Source: Syngnathus acus
Taxonomy: Eukaryota; Chordata; Actinopteri; Syngnathiformes; Syngnathidae
Direction of reading: 5' to 3'
DNA length: 64,000 bases
NCBI RefSeq assembly: GCF_901709675.1
Contig: NC_051102.1
Coordinates: forward strand, 11,045,412 to 11,109,411
The notes below the pieces were generated by a model, which made no database searches, had not been told where the DNA came from, and saw nothing but the letters and a program-made list of their open reading frames with translations. The position numbers and the translations under genes were made by a program. Below, piece after piece: positions 44,070-57,235 of this stretch (within the stretch, counting starts at the first letter, position 1; each line of letters starts with the position of its first letter).

Positions 44070-45834
44070 TCACACCCACTCCTGCATGGAGCGCTTGCAG
44101 TACAGTATGTGGCGCTGCGTGCTCTTCCTGCGGAACTGGAACACGGTGTAGAGCAGGACCATCATGCATAGCGCCAGGACGCAGGGGATGGCGATGGCCA
44201 CCGCCTTCTCCGTGCCGCCCACGCTGTCCAATTTGATGACCACGTCGGCGTCGCCGCCGCCGCCGCCGCTGTCGTAGTGGCGCTCCTCCACCGCCGGCGG
44301 GTTCCAGTCCCAGTCGGGATCCGGGGGCAGGCCGTCGCAGCCCATGAAGTCGCGCAGGATGGAGCGCGGGTAGCCCGGCTCCACGCGGAGCAGCTGGTTG
44401 TTGAACTTCCAGTACTCCTTCCCCTTGTAAAAGTAGGTGAAGCCTGGACGGATGGACATAGAGCGCATTTGAAAAGTTCTGCCACCAGTTGACGGGCCAC
44501 CCACGTGGCGGCACCCCCCTGCTCAAACGTGCACTCGACAATCACGCGCTGATGCTGCAGCGTAAACAAGCAAAGCGGCTTAATCAAAGCGGCTTTCCAT
44601 TCAAGCGTATCTCCACGGGATTTGCGGCAGTACCGTTGGTTTTGTCCACGAAAGCCCCCTGCGGAGAGTCGGGGATGCCCTTCCAGATGGTGATGGGCTT
44701 GGGATAACCTGGATCCATGGTCCTCATGTCTTCATTGTACCGCCAGTATCTGGAAAAGGGCACAAAAGCGCCACACTCGATATGCTGGAGGCGGAGTTAG
44801 GGCGGGGGGTGGCCCAAATATGCTGGGACAAGGCCAAATAATTGACTTTGGGGTCATTTCCCAGGATTTGTTTTTCCTCTACATGTCTAACATCGTCGTC
44901 CTCTCCCATTCGAGGAGATAACCAAAACGTAGACGCTGCGATGATGGCGACAAAGCAATATGTCTTGCTGGAGCTGATTTACGGTGACAGCTGCACAAAC
45001 ATGTCACGGCGCCATGCTGCCGAGCAGTCAGACTCCACTTTAGAAGGCGCTGTCGTTCAACTAGGAAGAAGCTAGCGTGCCTCCGAGTCACCCCAAAAAT
45101 CACAAGAATGAAATCAACTTGTGTCCCCGTTTGCAGACCTGTCTCCTTTGAAGAAGTAAGTCTTGGCCACGTCCTCCCACCACACGGCCGTCTCGATGCT
45201 CTGCGTGGGCATGCCGCTGCCAAACAGCGAGATGTCCTGAGGGTAAGACGGCTGCAGAGTCGTGTCCTTGAACACCCAGAAGCGGTTACCTGAGGACCGT
45301 GACGTATACATAGATAGATAAATAGATAGATAGATATGAACCTCGGCAGACTTTGTCATTCGTATGCACGAGACCTCGTTCGAGCACTGCGAGTCTGATG
45401 TCTTTTTAATCTGCCCGATGGACGTGCGAATGTGTGACACCTGCGAGCGGCGTTATGTTCAGTTAGCGAAAAAGCAACATGAATGCATGTTCACGGCGGT
45501 CACACTTTGACGCAACTGTCGTGTATAATGTCTCCAAAGTGGAGCAGGCTTTTTGCAGTACTGGACATTTCCAGCGGATGGTGCTATTTTGTGTGATTTC
45601 TTATTCTTCTTCCTATTATTATGACGACGTAAATAACAGAAAATGTGCACTTGATTACCTTTGAAAAATACAAATTTTCCTTCACTGTTTTCATAGACGG
45701 CGTCAATTTTGGCAGGCAAGCCTTTCCAGAAGTAGTTGATCTGCATGGGGTATCCAGGGACCACCGAGTTGTCTCGCACCCTCCAAAACCACTGGTCCTG
45801 TGGGTCATGGGTCACAAATGAGGAAAATCATCGT

Positions 45835-45883
<49 letters not shown>

Positions 45884-48800
45884 TACCTTGAAGACAAAAA
45901 GTTCCTGCCGCAAGATGGCCAGCGTGTTGAAGCCGCCGTCGCAGATGCTGGGCTTGGAGTTGGGGTTGGCCGGCTTGGCGCCCTGCGGAGGGCGGTGGGG
46001 CCTGGCGTGGCGGTCGTGCTTGCGGGGGTCCGAAGGAAGGTGGAAGCGAGGAGGGGGCGCCGTGGGCGGAGGCCTGGTCGGCTGTGGGGCTCTGTCGGGT
46101 GGACCTGGAAAAGCAAATGGCAAGACCTCAGCTGGTTTGGTCTGGGAAAAGAAAAAGGAGCGGTGACCAAAGCTTTTGATGATTACCGTAGATTTTCTGG
46201 ATGCCCTGCAGGTCGTCGTGAGGTAGTTTAAAGTTCTCCGTGTCCATGTACTGGTAGAAAGGAGCCATGATGGCGGTGGGATCATTGGAGTGTTCCAGGC
46301 CCAGGGCGTGGCCCAGCTCGTGAACGGCCACCAAAAAGAGATCGTTCCCTAGAATCAGGACAAAACGGTGGATCAATTCGAAAAAAAGAAAAGAAAAAAA
46401 AGAGCCTTTCCATACTTTTGATCATTCCCATCATCTTTCACGCCCGTAGAAGCTTTCAGAACGTCCTACGTTCGGGTTCCCTTCAAGCAGCAGGGTCTCT
46501 TTCTGCTATCTGTATGCTATCAAAAGCATCCTTCATTGTGCGTATTATGGAAAGCCCCGGAGCCGACTCGTGTCGGCCGGGACGAACGACAACGTGTTTG
46601 CAGCTTGCGTCGTGTCGCCGTTTCACCACAACAACACCGATGTGCGCTTTGAAGGTGCAAAAACGACAAGAAAGCGAATGGCCATAATTAGCCAAATTGG
46701 GTCAGTGTGTTCCTTCTGTCGCTGCCAATGACAACTTATGATAATGAATGCGTCACACGCACACAACACCGCAACGCAAACGTGTGAGTGTGCTGGCTGA
46801 AATGGACTTTGTAAGCGCCTGATGTTATCCCAACAAGCTAATGCGTCCGTTGTGCCTCGTAGCAGGATTTGGATTGTTTTGACGGAGCACTTCAATTCTA
46901 GTAGAAATGGTGGTGGGGGGTGAGGCACCTTGCTTGGCCATGCAGATTGCTTGAGAAATCAGAAAATACCCCAAAGTCAACTGTCTGGCTATGCGTATTT
47001 CAGGTGCCCCCTGCGGAGGCTCCGCTCCCCCTTCTAGCTCTGCCAGTGGCTGCCATACAAGCATGGAGTCTACGATAAAGCATCTACAATCAAAGACGTC
47101 CTGAAAGAACAAAGAAAAATGGCCCGGTAGCCGTGTACGAATGGACCCACGGATCGCAGTGCCAAAGTCATTTCCGACACCCGCCGAACATTTCCATACG
47201 TAGCGTGTGACTGACTGTCTGGCTCCTCGGGGGATTGTTGCCCTTTCATACATGAGCTCCACTCCTGCTAGTTTCCACCGAGCCAGGGCCAGTAGCTAAA
47301 AGGTGACAAATCCCCCGACCGACTATGTATGCAACACCACCAGACTCTTGCACCAAAGTCCCACAAGGACTCCCGAGCTAGCGAGCGAGCGGCCGGGGCC
47401 ACCATTAGCGCACATGTCAACATGCATCATTTACAACGACACTGCTGTGAAAGGCCATTAAAAGCCCGTGTGGCTTTCGAGACCCATAAGCGCAGAAGAG
47501 GCCTTTTCTCCAAGCAAGGCCAGGGAACTATGATGGAACATGGCTCAGAAGCTTCCATTGTCCATAGTGGGAGGTGGCAACTTTTACAAAGCTTCCATTG
47601 CAAAAATCCTCGAAGCAATCAAAAAGTGCAGACAAAGAACAATCCTATTTGGCCTTGATTTCAGACATTCGATCTTGGTTAGATTGGATTTAGGAAGCGA
47701 TAGGGCCCGGCTGAACGCATTGCTATTGATCGAGACAGGAATGCGAGCATTGCGGAGGAGAGAGCCTTTGTTACCTTTTTGGGGATCAGAGCAAAACGCG
47801 GTGGGTGACTAATGTCCGCCTTGGGCTACATTATTCAATCCAACATTTGGAGTCGGTCGGCTTAATGTCTGTCGCGTGCGCTCGGCTGAGGCGAACGTAC
47901 GGACGGACGCCTTTGCGAGGTTGCCAACTCTGAGATGGTGCATTTTCGGCACACAGATGGCTGCTGTTTCTTTGCAAGTGGCAGATGGGCTGTCCCATGA
48001 TGAGAAACTTTTCTGCAAAGCGTTTTCTTTTCTTTCCTTTCCTTTCCTTTCCTTTCCTTTCCTTTCCTTTCCTTTCCTTTCCTTTCCTTTCCTTTCCTTT
48101 CCTTTCCTTTCCTTTCCTTCCCTTCCCTTTCCTTTCCTTCCCTTCCCTTTCCTTTCCTTTCCTTTCCTTTCCTTTCCTTTCCTTTCCTTTCCTTTCCTTT
48201 CCTTTAAGACATTTCATCCGGCGGCAACGTCTCATGCTGTCACACTGTCTTTGTGGTTCGGAGACGCCCGCCCACCTCGTTCTGCTGTTTTCCTTTTCTC
48301 TTTTTTCTTCCCCTGTTGACGTCAATTTCAGCATCCCGCACTCAGCGTTTCTTTCTTTTTCTTCAATAATTGTCTTCCCGCTGCTGTTTTTGTACGACAC
48401 GTGGTAGAACACAAACCACCTGGGCAGACCCCATACCAGGAAAACACCCTAACTGTCATCACCCTTACTGTTTTCATTTGTTCCAATTTCCACGTTCATG
48501 TCCATCGAAATATAATCGAGATTTTGAGTTGGATAAAACAATAATGTGCCAAACCGTGCGTTTATTTCCTACACTGTAAGCACACCGTGAATGCACCACG
48601 TTGCTTGCAAGCGTGTGCGTACGTGCCAATGTACATCTTGTCCACTTACCGTCATGGTTGGGGTTCCCCAGGGTCCAAGGTTCATCCGAGTCAAAGTGGG
48701 TGTCGCCACCTATGCCAGGACCAGGAAAGTAGGCGTGGGCCAGGAAGCCGCCCTCCCCGTCAAAGGGTGAGCTGTCGCCGTGGAAACCCGAGGCGAAGAT

Positions 48801-51800
48801 GATGGTGATGTCCACGTCGCGCCGGCCCGTCTCCAGGGCGCTGTAAGGAACGGCCTCGAAGCGCAGCGGTGTCACGCCCTGCCACACGTCGAAGGCCCGG
48901 CGGATTGCGTCGTGGGTTTCGCGGGCGCCCACCTTGGGCGTGACATTTTTGATGCTGAGGAAAACATCGAAAATCAGTCTTGAGTGAATTGTGCTGCAAT
49001 GATCACCATTTCTTTTTGCCGGCGACCTGAACTGAACTGTCCAAGTTGATGGAAAGCAAATTCACTCCCAATCCGTCCGTCGTAGCTCCAGAGGTCAGTG
49101 TCAGGGAGACTTTTACTTAGCCAGCGAGAAAAGAAGTTGATCCAACTACTTCAAGCCTGCTGGCAGCGTTCACTGCACTTTTACACAGCGCTCTTTATCA
49201 GTGGCTGGCAGGCAGAGAGGAATTGGGTGAGAATCTTCTCTCTTGCCTCCCATCTTCATGAAGAACGCACAGTCATCGGCTCAGCGATGATTGACATTCT
49301 ATTTGGAGAGTGTGCTCATCAATTCAAATTAAGGGAGGGAAGGATTTGAATACATTGACGGCGTTATCGGCGACAACGGCTGAAACGTGTCCATTTCTGC
49401 CGCCCTCCTCAGAAGCCAAAAAAAAAGAAAGAAAAAAAAAAGGTGGCCGGAGCCTAATCGGGGGATGAGATAAGAGTGGCAATATTTTCTGCTGAAATGA
49501 AGGATTCTGCAGTCAGGAACTCCAGTGGCAACGCATGAAAAGGCAAAAAGAGAGCTGCTAGCGATTTTGCCTGCTCCAAATAGAACATAATGGTTACGCA
49601 CACGCTCACAGAGCTGGCAAAACGCACACTCCAGTACTGTACATAACACACATATTTTTAGCTTTATGTACATATATATTATATGAAAGCAGATAGTATA
49701 TCATTTCAAATGTAGTGAATAAGGGCAAAAAATATTCAAGTGAAGTAAGGACACTTGAAAAATCCATTCGAGTACAGGTGCTTTGTTACTTCTCACCGCT
49801 GGCTGGCACACACACGCGCACACACACACACACACACACACACAAGGACACGTATGTGTTAAATCCCACGTTAGTGCCATTGCGCCGAGGACTATATTTT
49901 CCCATACAATGACGTTTGGGAGCAGTCGCCATGGCAACACTGAGCATGTGATCACGGTGCCAATGAAAAAAAGAAAGTCATCGCTGGCACACATGACTGC
50001 TCCTCCTCTTTCACGGTTAAGTGCGGCGGCTAAGCCTGAATGGTCTCCAAGGCAACTGCTTCCCTCCCTAGCTGGCCTGGTCTCACCTGTAGGTGATGTG
50101 CGTACGTTGCCACTTCTGTCCTGTCAGCGCGTATCTCCGCCTCCTTGACCTGGAGCTGCTTTTCAGCGTGTCTGGAACGCCGCAGCGGGGCTTCTGCATC
50201 CAACTGGAAACAGAGCAAAAGGAGAAGAGAAGATCATTTGAAGGAACCATTCATCGGCTACGATTCGTTTGTCACGATATGCACAATAAGAATTGCGGCG
50301 CGGCGACGATGCTGTCGCTATTGGTTTTTGACAAATACAAATATCATTTTTCGAGCAGAATATTGATATCCTATATACAGTGACAATCGAGAAATTGTGT
50401 GAAAACGATAAAGCTCTACAGTGGTGATAAACTCCTTTGGAGTGCCATGATATTTAATAATCATAATAATACTCATCCAAATGTTGTACCTCCAAAGACA
50501 ATATTGTGATATGACATCAACACATTTCATGTCAAAGGTGATTTATTTTAGTCCCAAGTTTGTCTTTTCTTCACAGCGCCAACCATATTGTGCATGTGGG
50601 CAAGTGTCCATCTTTAACAAGTCTGTGCTCACGACACTACCGCCCGCTTATGAGTGACACACACAGAAGGAAGGCAATCAAGTAGTCTCACCTCAGCGTG
50701 ATATCACTGCATCATCATGCAAAATAAGAAGAAGGACACGTGTTAACAGCGTCACCTGCGCGCCTTGGTGGGCATGTGAGGAGGACAACATGTCTAACTT
50801 CTTTCTGTTCCTCACATGCACACATGACAATGCAGAATACTCACTCCTTGGTTCTCTCATCCAGCGTCCCGGTGACATTGAGGCCGTAGGCGCGCTGCAT
50901 GGCGGCGATGGCCGAGTGCATGGTTTGGGCCGAGCGCAGGACGGACATTTTGGGTTCCGTCCGAGGAAGGTAGCCGTACCTCTGTAGCCATCCCTGAAAA
51001 GAGGCAAACGTTTGATGCTTTTCCACGTGATAGACAATGCGCCAAAGTCACTCTCTACCAATAGGATTGTTCTTTTCACATATACTAAAACTTGGTACGC
51101 TATCACTGAATAGGAGTTTATTCCATTTTGAATTTAGAAATAGCAACCACTTGATCCTATGAAAGTGTTTGGTTGTTGAATATTTGAACTAGTTGAAGCT
51201 GGAGCGTAGCTAGCTAAAAGGACAGATGGATAGATGCATGGATGGAACGTCCGACATAAAAGACCATAAAGACATCAGCAATAAATGAAAAAGATCAGAG
51301 AGTGCGCCGACAGTTTGGTGCCACTACAACACAATACATCCACCGTGTTGATGCCCCAGTGTACGCTCCATCATTTGTCCATCCGTTCACACTGCAAGCA
51401 GCATCCTCGCCGCGGGGGCGGCCAATCACAAATGTCCCCCCTACGCTACCTATAATCTGTCCGTCCGTCCCTGTTTCCCGACCGACCGACCGACCGACCG
51501 ACCGCCTTGTTTATGATCCCTTTCCTGTCTCTCTCTCTCTCTCTCGCCGTTGTGTGTGTATGTGTTTTTTTCTGCGAGGTGCTCGTCTCCCTCATGTATG
51601 GCAGAGAGGCCTAAAATTGGTTTGTGGGGTAGTTGGGATCCAGGAAGAGCTTCTAGATCTGATGAAATCATGAAAGAAAAAAATTAACCAATCTTATTAT
51701 GCAACTGGCATGTGTGAATGGCTAATCCGCTCCATCAGCGTGATGCTTAGGCCTATTTTCATCATCAATGAATGCATTGCAGGCCCCAACAAAGCATGCA

Positions 51801-52136
51801 TCTGTATCTGGGTTACATGCACACTCACAGGCGCGGGCGCGTAAATGAGCCTTGAGTAGCCATATTTTGACAATAGGGCTCAAAATGTGGATTTTTTGTT
51901 TTTTTTCCAGGCCGGGGGTGCTAGCGGAGAATGCACGGTCACGGATGAAGCCAAACAGCAAGGAAGGGCCGTGGATCTAAGATATGATATCTTTCTGTGC
52001 ATCCTACCTCGACGCTGAAGTGCTGGTGCTCCTCTCCGGACACTGCACACGCAATCCAAAGCAAGAGATGCAAGCAGAACCCGGCCGCCTGAACGCAATC
52101 CGATGCTTTCCTTGCACTGGAGGCGACTAAGGTCAT
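44070..52136 (-). CDS. mmp16: MMP16 (MT3-MMP): membrane-type matrix metalloproteinase
   Basis: A zinc endopeptidase on the cell surface that degrades pericellular matrix and activates pro-MMP2. Ten exons: 52136-52008, 50993-50845, 50203-50087, 48954-48650, 46348-46187, 46104-45887, 45797-45659, 45289-45139, 44749-44634, 44443-44070; phases agree, 619 residues (human 607). Domains: signal/leader to about 35; propeptide with the cysteine switch PRCGVPD (98-104); furin site RSRRRR before YALTG (cut after about 116); catalytic domain with [11 protein letters not shown] (243-253) and the Met-turn IMAPF; a Pro-rich hinge (about 290-340); hemopexin repeats ([10 protein letters not shown] onward, to about 535); an acidic/Gly stem; a membrane segment (about 576-597, [17 protein letters not shown]); and a tail ending CKRSMQEWV. 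The leader ([20 protein letters not shown]) and tail favour MMP16 over MMP14, 15 and 24. A (CTG)16 repeat sits beside the exon 46104-45887 donor. Confidence 0.95.
45835..45882. repeat. (CAG)16 trinucleotide repeat inside an 89-bp mmp16 intron
   Basis: Sixteen perfect CAG units, CTG on the mmp16 sense strand. The repeat starts 4 bases into the intron (GTAG then CTG repeats) and fills 48 of the 89 bp between exons 45887-46104 and 45659-45797. Confidence 0.97.
48028..48205. repeat. (TTTCC)n minisatellite in mmp16 intron 4
   Basis: About 178 bp of CCTTT pentamers with a few CCC variants near 48118-48145. The Phe-Leu-Ser and Lys-Gly-Lys open frames here come from the repeat. Confidence 0.97.
49811..49844. 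repeat. (CA)n microsatellite in mmp16 intron 3
   Basis: CA dinucleotides with one CG interruption. Confidence 0.9.
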
Positions 52137-54061
52137 AATGACCCGCTTGAATCCCGAGTCTTTTTGTTGTTGTTGTTGTTGTCCTGCTTTTCAGGGAGAA
52201 GCCTGCCTCCCGCGTTTCGCTTTGGCGTCTTTTTGCGTCAAGCTAAAGGCATGGATGCATCGCGAGCAGCGTCCGCAAGGTGCGACGAGAACAAACTGGC
52301 CGATGTCAAGCACGTATGAGGCGGCGTGTTCCATCCGCTGCCCTCGCCATCCTCATATTTACATCACGGGCTCCCTCCCATGCAGGCAGCAGCAGTAGCA
52401 GCGGCAGTAGCAGCAGCAGCAGCAGCAGCAGCATCACTGAGGCTGCGGGCAGGCAGTCTGCGCAAGATTGGCCGCCTCCTCCTCCTCCTCCTCCTCCTCC
52501 TCCTCTTCCACCTCCTCCTCCTCCTGCTCCCGGCGCCTCTCACGCTTGAGCTTTGATTTCAAGCATGACAGAAAGTGCACGGCGTCTGTAAAGAAAAATG
52601 TAGGTTTTCAATGTAGGCTTGTGTTCAACGTAGATGAAGAATCTGAAAGGGAGGGGTGCAAGTCCCCTTTAAAAGCAACAAATCATAACACCAATGCAAT
52701 TGTTAATCAAATTGAATTTTGCTTTTTTGGGGGGGATCACAAATGATCAGAAAACCACACTACTATTTTTCTTCATTGTTGTTCGCTATAGGAAACAGCA
52801 GCAACGTACATCAACGCATCCGCGCATGTGACGTCACACGTCTGCTCCGCCTCTCGTTGCCAGGCAGAATTTTAGAGTACACGCAGGTCAGCCTTTGGAT
52901 GAAAACAAATGGTGTATGTAGAGCTGGACTCATGACATAAACAAAGAAAAATAGCATTCTACAATGTTTTTGTTTCTATTAAGATAAAAAGGCGGCAAAA
53001 GTCAAATGATGAGAAAGACGTGTTGAAAATTGGATGGCGTTATTCTTTCAAACTGTTTGCAAATGTGTGACAAACGTCTCTGGAAGCTTTGGCAACTTGT
53101 GATGTCAGAACATCATCCGTTTTGTGCTGCTTGCATGATTGCTTCTCTTCTCTGTAGAATAGATGCTTCAGTCAGCAGCATTCACACACACAATTGAGGC
53201 AGCCTGCAAGTGAAAAAGTGGCCACACGGTAGCGGTGTTTGCTGGAGCATTTTGCCTGCAAGCCATTGTCGCTCTGCTCAAGCAATTGTGAACCCCGAAG
53301 GGCCCCAAAAGCAAGCCACTGCAACCTGATCCCAACGGTCAGAGCAAAAGGGAGCTGGTCGTTTCGCACCATCAAGATGTCAGGATGCGTTCACGCTCTG
53401 TTGGACACTCCGACGTTTGATCGTCGTTACTGGTCGTGGTTATTGTACATTTAGACAGGGCGGGCAAGGACAGGCCTTTTACTGGAAGACTCTGGCACTC
53501 GTCTCGGGAACTCGAAGCTTCAAGTGCCCGACTGATGGTCGTTAGTGGTTAACTTGGGCAGCCTGACTTTTTTAGGTTACTTTTCTCTTGGTCAGACACG
53601 ATATTCAAAGAAGGCAAAAAAGTCACATTTGAGGGAACATATGCCTCAAAAATCAAACAATTACAACAAAAACATTTGGGAAAGCATCAATTGAAAATCA
53701 AACCATTTCAAACATAAAGGGGGGGGGGGGGGATTCAGACCATTTCAACCAGTTTTTTGTGTGTGTGTTGTCAGCATTACAACCGAAAAAATGACAACAT
53801 AATACAACGTGACTTACAACCGAAAGCCATATTACTCAACAGTTACAGTGGGCATTTTCCAACAGGATGTGACAGATTGAACAGAGTGAAATTGTGTCAA
53901 TGCCGGCCGGCTCACTCATTCATAACCTTGGGGGTGTTGCTGTGTGTGGCGGACGGGTCGCCATGACAATGTCATGTTCTGGCAAGCCCACAGCAACAAG
54001 GTGGTTCAAAATGTAGCACATCAGGGTGTGAGTATGTTTTATTGGCGTTAAGAGTCAACAA

Positions 54062-54064
<3 letters not shown>

Positions 54065-54098
<34 letters not shown>

Positions 54099-54128
54099 GC
54101 GTGTGCGTGTGCGTGTGCGTGTGCGTGT
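54065..54128. repeat. (TG)n grading into (CGTG)n repeat
   Basis: Alternating purine-pyrimidine tract of about 64 bp, a potential Z-DNA former. Confidence 0.95.
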
Positions 54129-54443
54129 GTGTGCCCAACTTGAGTACAGCATGTGCGCGTGTGTACACAGAATTAAAACCCATCACTGCTTTTCAAATAT
54201 TTGCCTGGAGCAGGAGCTGGAGAGTCATTTCCTTCAGATGGTGAAATCCAAGGTGGTCTTCTCTAATTCAACTAATGAATTGCTACTTGACAGTTTGTTC
54301 ATTGTAGCTCCAGGCTGGTTTGAAGCCTGGAAATGAACAACAATAAAGTATGGACATTATGTGACGTTTTTAAACGCAGTTTTAAATGAGCTTGGCGTCC
54401 TGCCAAATGCGTATCCTATCTAATATGTTCGCTGCCCCTATGT

Positions 54444-54480
54444 GGGAGGGAGGGAGGGAGGGAGGGAGGGAGGGAGGGAG
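54444..54480. repeat. (GGGA)n tetranucleotide repeat
   Basis: About nine GGGA units followed directly by a CpG-rich GCGCGC stretch. Confidence 0.95.
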
Positions 54481-54752
54481 CGTGTGTGCGCGCGCACGCG
54501 CGCGTACCTGCGGCTCGCGTGTCCCTGCCTCTTGTGACGTCACCCCAAGTCGTCCTCCTCCGGCGCTCCAACTGCTTGCAGAGCGTTTTAGAGGAGGAGC
54601 TGTCAAAGTTGTCCGGGAGTCCTCTCCTAGCAGAGAAAAGAAAAAAGAAGAAAGAAAAGTAGAAGGTGTGTAGTGAACACACACGGTGGAGCTACTTCTA
54701 TCGCTGTGATCGGAGCATGGCATGGCACCTTCTCGGTAGCGGCGTCCGGACC

Positions 54753-54825
54753 ATGGCTCGCCGCCTTCTGGGGTGGCTCACCGTCACCTCGCTGCTCTGC
54801 TCGCCTCTTGTTGCCGAAAAGAAAG
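54753..54825 (+). CDS. Probable signal-peptide first coding exon of an unidentified gene (partial)
   Basis: The ATG at 54753 has a strong Kozak context (GGACCATGG) and opens MARRLLGWLTVTSLLCSPLV followed by AEKK, a textbook signal peptide. A strong donor (AAAG|GTATGTC) then leaves phase 1, usual for a signal exon of an extracellular or membrane protein. An in-frame ATG at 54717 would add 12 residues. The exon sits in a CpG-rich stretch, head-to-head with mmp16. I cannot name the gene, and no second exon could be established to the right, so it remains a candidate only. Confidence 0.5.
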
Positions 54826-57019
54826 GTATGTCAGTGGGGAAGAAGAAGAAGAAGAAGGAGGGAAGGGAAGGGAAGGCAAGGCAAGGCAAGGCAAGGGACT
54901 GCCAATGGTGCTGGCACTGGCTGGGGAATCTCAAAAGTCCACGTTTGTGGCGCTGGCTGGGGAAAAGTTTCTCACAGTCTGGCTGCTGCTGCCGCTGCCG
55001 CTGAGACGGCGGCTGAGGTTGAGGCTCGGTTCCGGTAAATAAGCGTCACTCTTGGCGGCCAACGGTTGCACATCTGGCCCAAATGCTTTTTGCAACCCTA
55101 TTGTGACTGCAGTGGCATATTATTCAATTGTGTCTTGTTTTGTTTGGATTCTCTTTGGAATGACTTTTGCCGTTTGGCCCGATCGCAATGCAAATGCAAT
55201 AGAAATGCAGGAATGCAGCGCACTCACGCTGTCACGTACAATAAATGCAACGTTTGCCTGACTGACACACTTCAGAATTCGAATAGGTCTAATGCAGACC
55301 CAAAAGATTATTATTATTTTCGATGAATCGCTAGTTGCTATTTTTTATCAAACTATGACCTTGTCTTTGAACTGTGCCTCATGATGACTTTTTAACATTT
55401 GCCTGGCGTCAATCTGTGTTTTTCAAAACTGATGATGAGGCACTAACCACAAGTTAGTCGGCATGGAAATACCAATTAATTGAGTGGAAATGTGTTGTTT
55501 TTTTCTAAACCGCAAGTCCATCAAAGAAGTTTGGTCAACTACTCATCCGCATAGGCTAACATACCAGGAAAACTTGATGATCATCTGTGGGAGCAACTAC
55601 AATTTGTAATATCTTATTGGAAATTAAATATTAGCTAGCTCAGCAGAGGTTGAATAGAATTGCTCAATTTCATTTCAATTGTCATCTTGCTTGCTTCTTG
55701 TTGTTGCCAGGCAGAGTTCATAGGGCGCAATCATACCTGCCCTTTAAAACGCAGTTGGCGTTAGTCTGTATCGGCGAGAAAACAAAAGTTGAGCCAAATG
55801 TCACTTTGGGACTCTTGCTTATCATTCCCTATGTAGCTTGTTGTCCCGTGACTGCATAAAATGACTCTGAGTGTGATACAGGGAGAAAAAAAATAAAAAA
55901 TCACTTCTGAGAAACATTACACTCATGACTTGGAATAATATCAGGTCTTTTTTTTTTTCCAAGTTGCGATTTATCTTCATTGCGTGACTCAGAGGCCTCG
56001 CAAGGCCAGATGTCAGGAGAGAAAGTGACCAGGAGTGTTACCGTACTTCCGAATGACAAGTTCCTATTAGTATGAATCACCCAGCCAGTGCTTGTTCTTC
56101 CCTCTTTGTGTGCAACACTAAATATATCTGCGCTTCAAAACAAAAAGGACAAGCAGAGAGTCTAATTTCCATTTGAAAAGAGATGCTACGTAGTTCCTGC
56201 TTGCGCTCGTTTTTCTTTTTCCAGCACTGAAGCAGATGTTTAAATGTGCTTTGTCAAGGTTTTCCCTCAAGGCGTTATTGCAACAAGATGTCAGACTGAA
56301 ACCTCTAAATTCTTCTTTCAAGCACAGTTAGTTTGCTTGCATGACTTTGGTGCGGGAAAACTCTTCTTCTGCTTAGCCAAAGATCGGTGCGGTACACCTG
56401 GAGATCCTGAACCCCCTCAACCTCTTTTTATGAACGCCGCCGGCCCGGCCCGGCCCGTTCGTGCGGCCTGCCGTCATTTGCGGTAAGCCTGTCGGTGACC
56501 CGCAGCTTCACCGCGGCGGCTATTTCCCCAGATGACATGTCGCCACTGTAAAAATTCTTCTTTTTATGGTCTCTCCAACGCGCGGGCACGAGGTGAACCT
56601 GCTGAGTTTCTGGCCCAGCGGTCGGCGGGATAATCTGTCATAGATTAAACTAATCTGAAGGCCGTGTCGGTGGCTAAATCCTTAATCCCTAAAAGCGAGA
56701 CTCCCCCACTCATTTTTAGCATCAAGATCTTTTTATTGAGATGGTTTTCATTGGGGTTTTTTCTTTGCAAATACAAGTGCTGGAGTGCCAGTAATTGACT
56801 CAGTTGCAGATGGAAGGAGGGCATGGCAGTTTGGAATAATAGTCAAAAATAGTGTCTTACAATTTCAAATGTTGCTTTAAAACAAAAACGGCATTAAATG
56901 AGACACAACAAATATTTAGGCGTTCCACGATACAACATTGCAGAGTGACCATCATGTCAGGCGCTACGAAAATGCTGTGAAGTGAAGTGAAGTGAAATTT
57001 AAGACCGACCAAACACAAA

Positions 57020-57235
57020 ATCATTTTTTACATAATTTCATGTTATGCCAATAAGGCACATAAATCAACATCTTTTTGCACTTTTATCCCCCAACTTGTA
57101 CCTTCCTGTAAATCGAGCTGTTGTTACATGCAGTTTCTCACACGTGAGATTAATAAAGTTCCTCTTATCTTATGTTCAAAAAAGGGGAAGGAAGAAGCTA
57201 TTGCTTGTTTTTTCCTACCCCTTTTATACCATATC
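57020..57235 (+). mobile_element. LINE 3'-end remnants
   Basis: TGAGATTAATAAAGTTCCTC followed by TTATCTTATG (to about 57173) reads like the 3' end and tail of a fish LINE. It is followed by an imperfect palindrome (AAAAGGGGAAGGAAGAAG ... CTACCCCTTTT, 57180-57226) known from degraded fish repeats. Identification is by resemblance. Confidence 0.45.

Larger units (their letters stand above)
52137..54716. other. mmp16 upstream region and divergent intergenic DNA
   Basis: Immediately upstream of mmp16 are a (TTG)6 run (52164-52182), a CAG-type run (about 52384-52433) and a TCC/CTC run (52482-52528), probably 5' UTR or promoter. Further right lie a G run (53719-53732), a (TG)n/(CGTG)n tract (54065-54128), (GGGA)9 (54444-54480) and a GCGCGC-rich stretch (54487-54505). 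No coding region was accepted. Confidence 0.5.

Noticed and set aside
47831-48412. Lys-Gly-Lys and Phe-Leu-Ser repeat open frames
   Set aside because: Produced by the (TTTCC)n minisatellite in an mmp16 intron.
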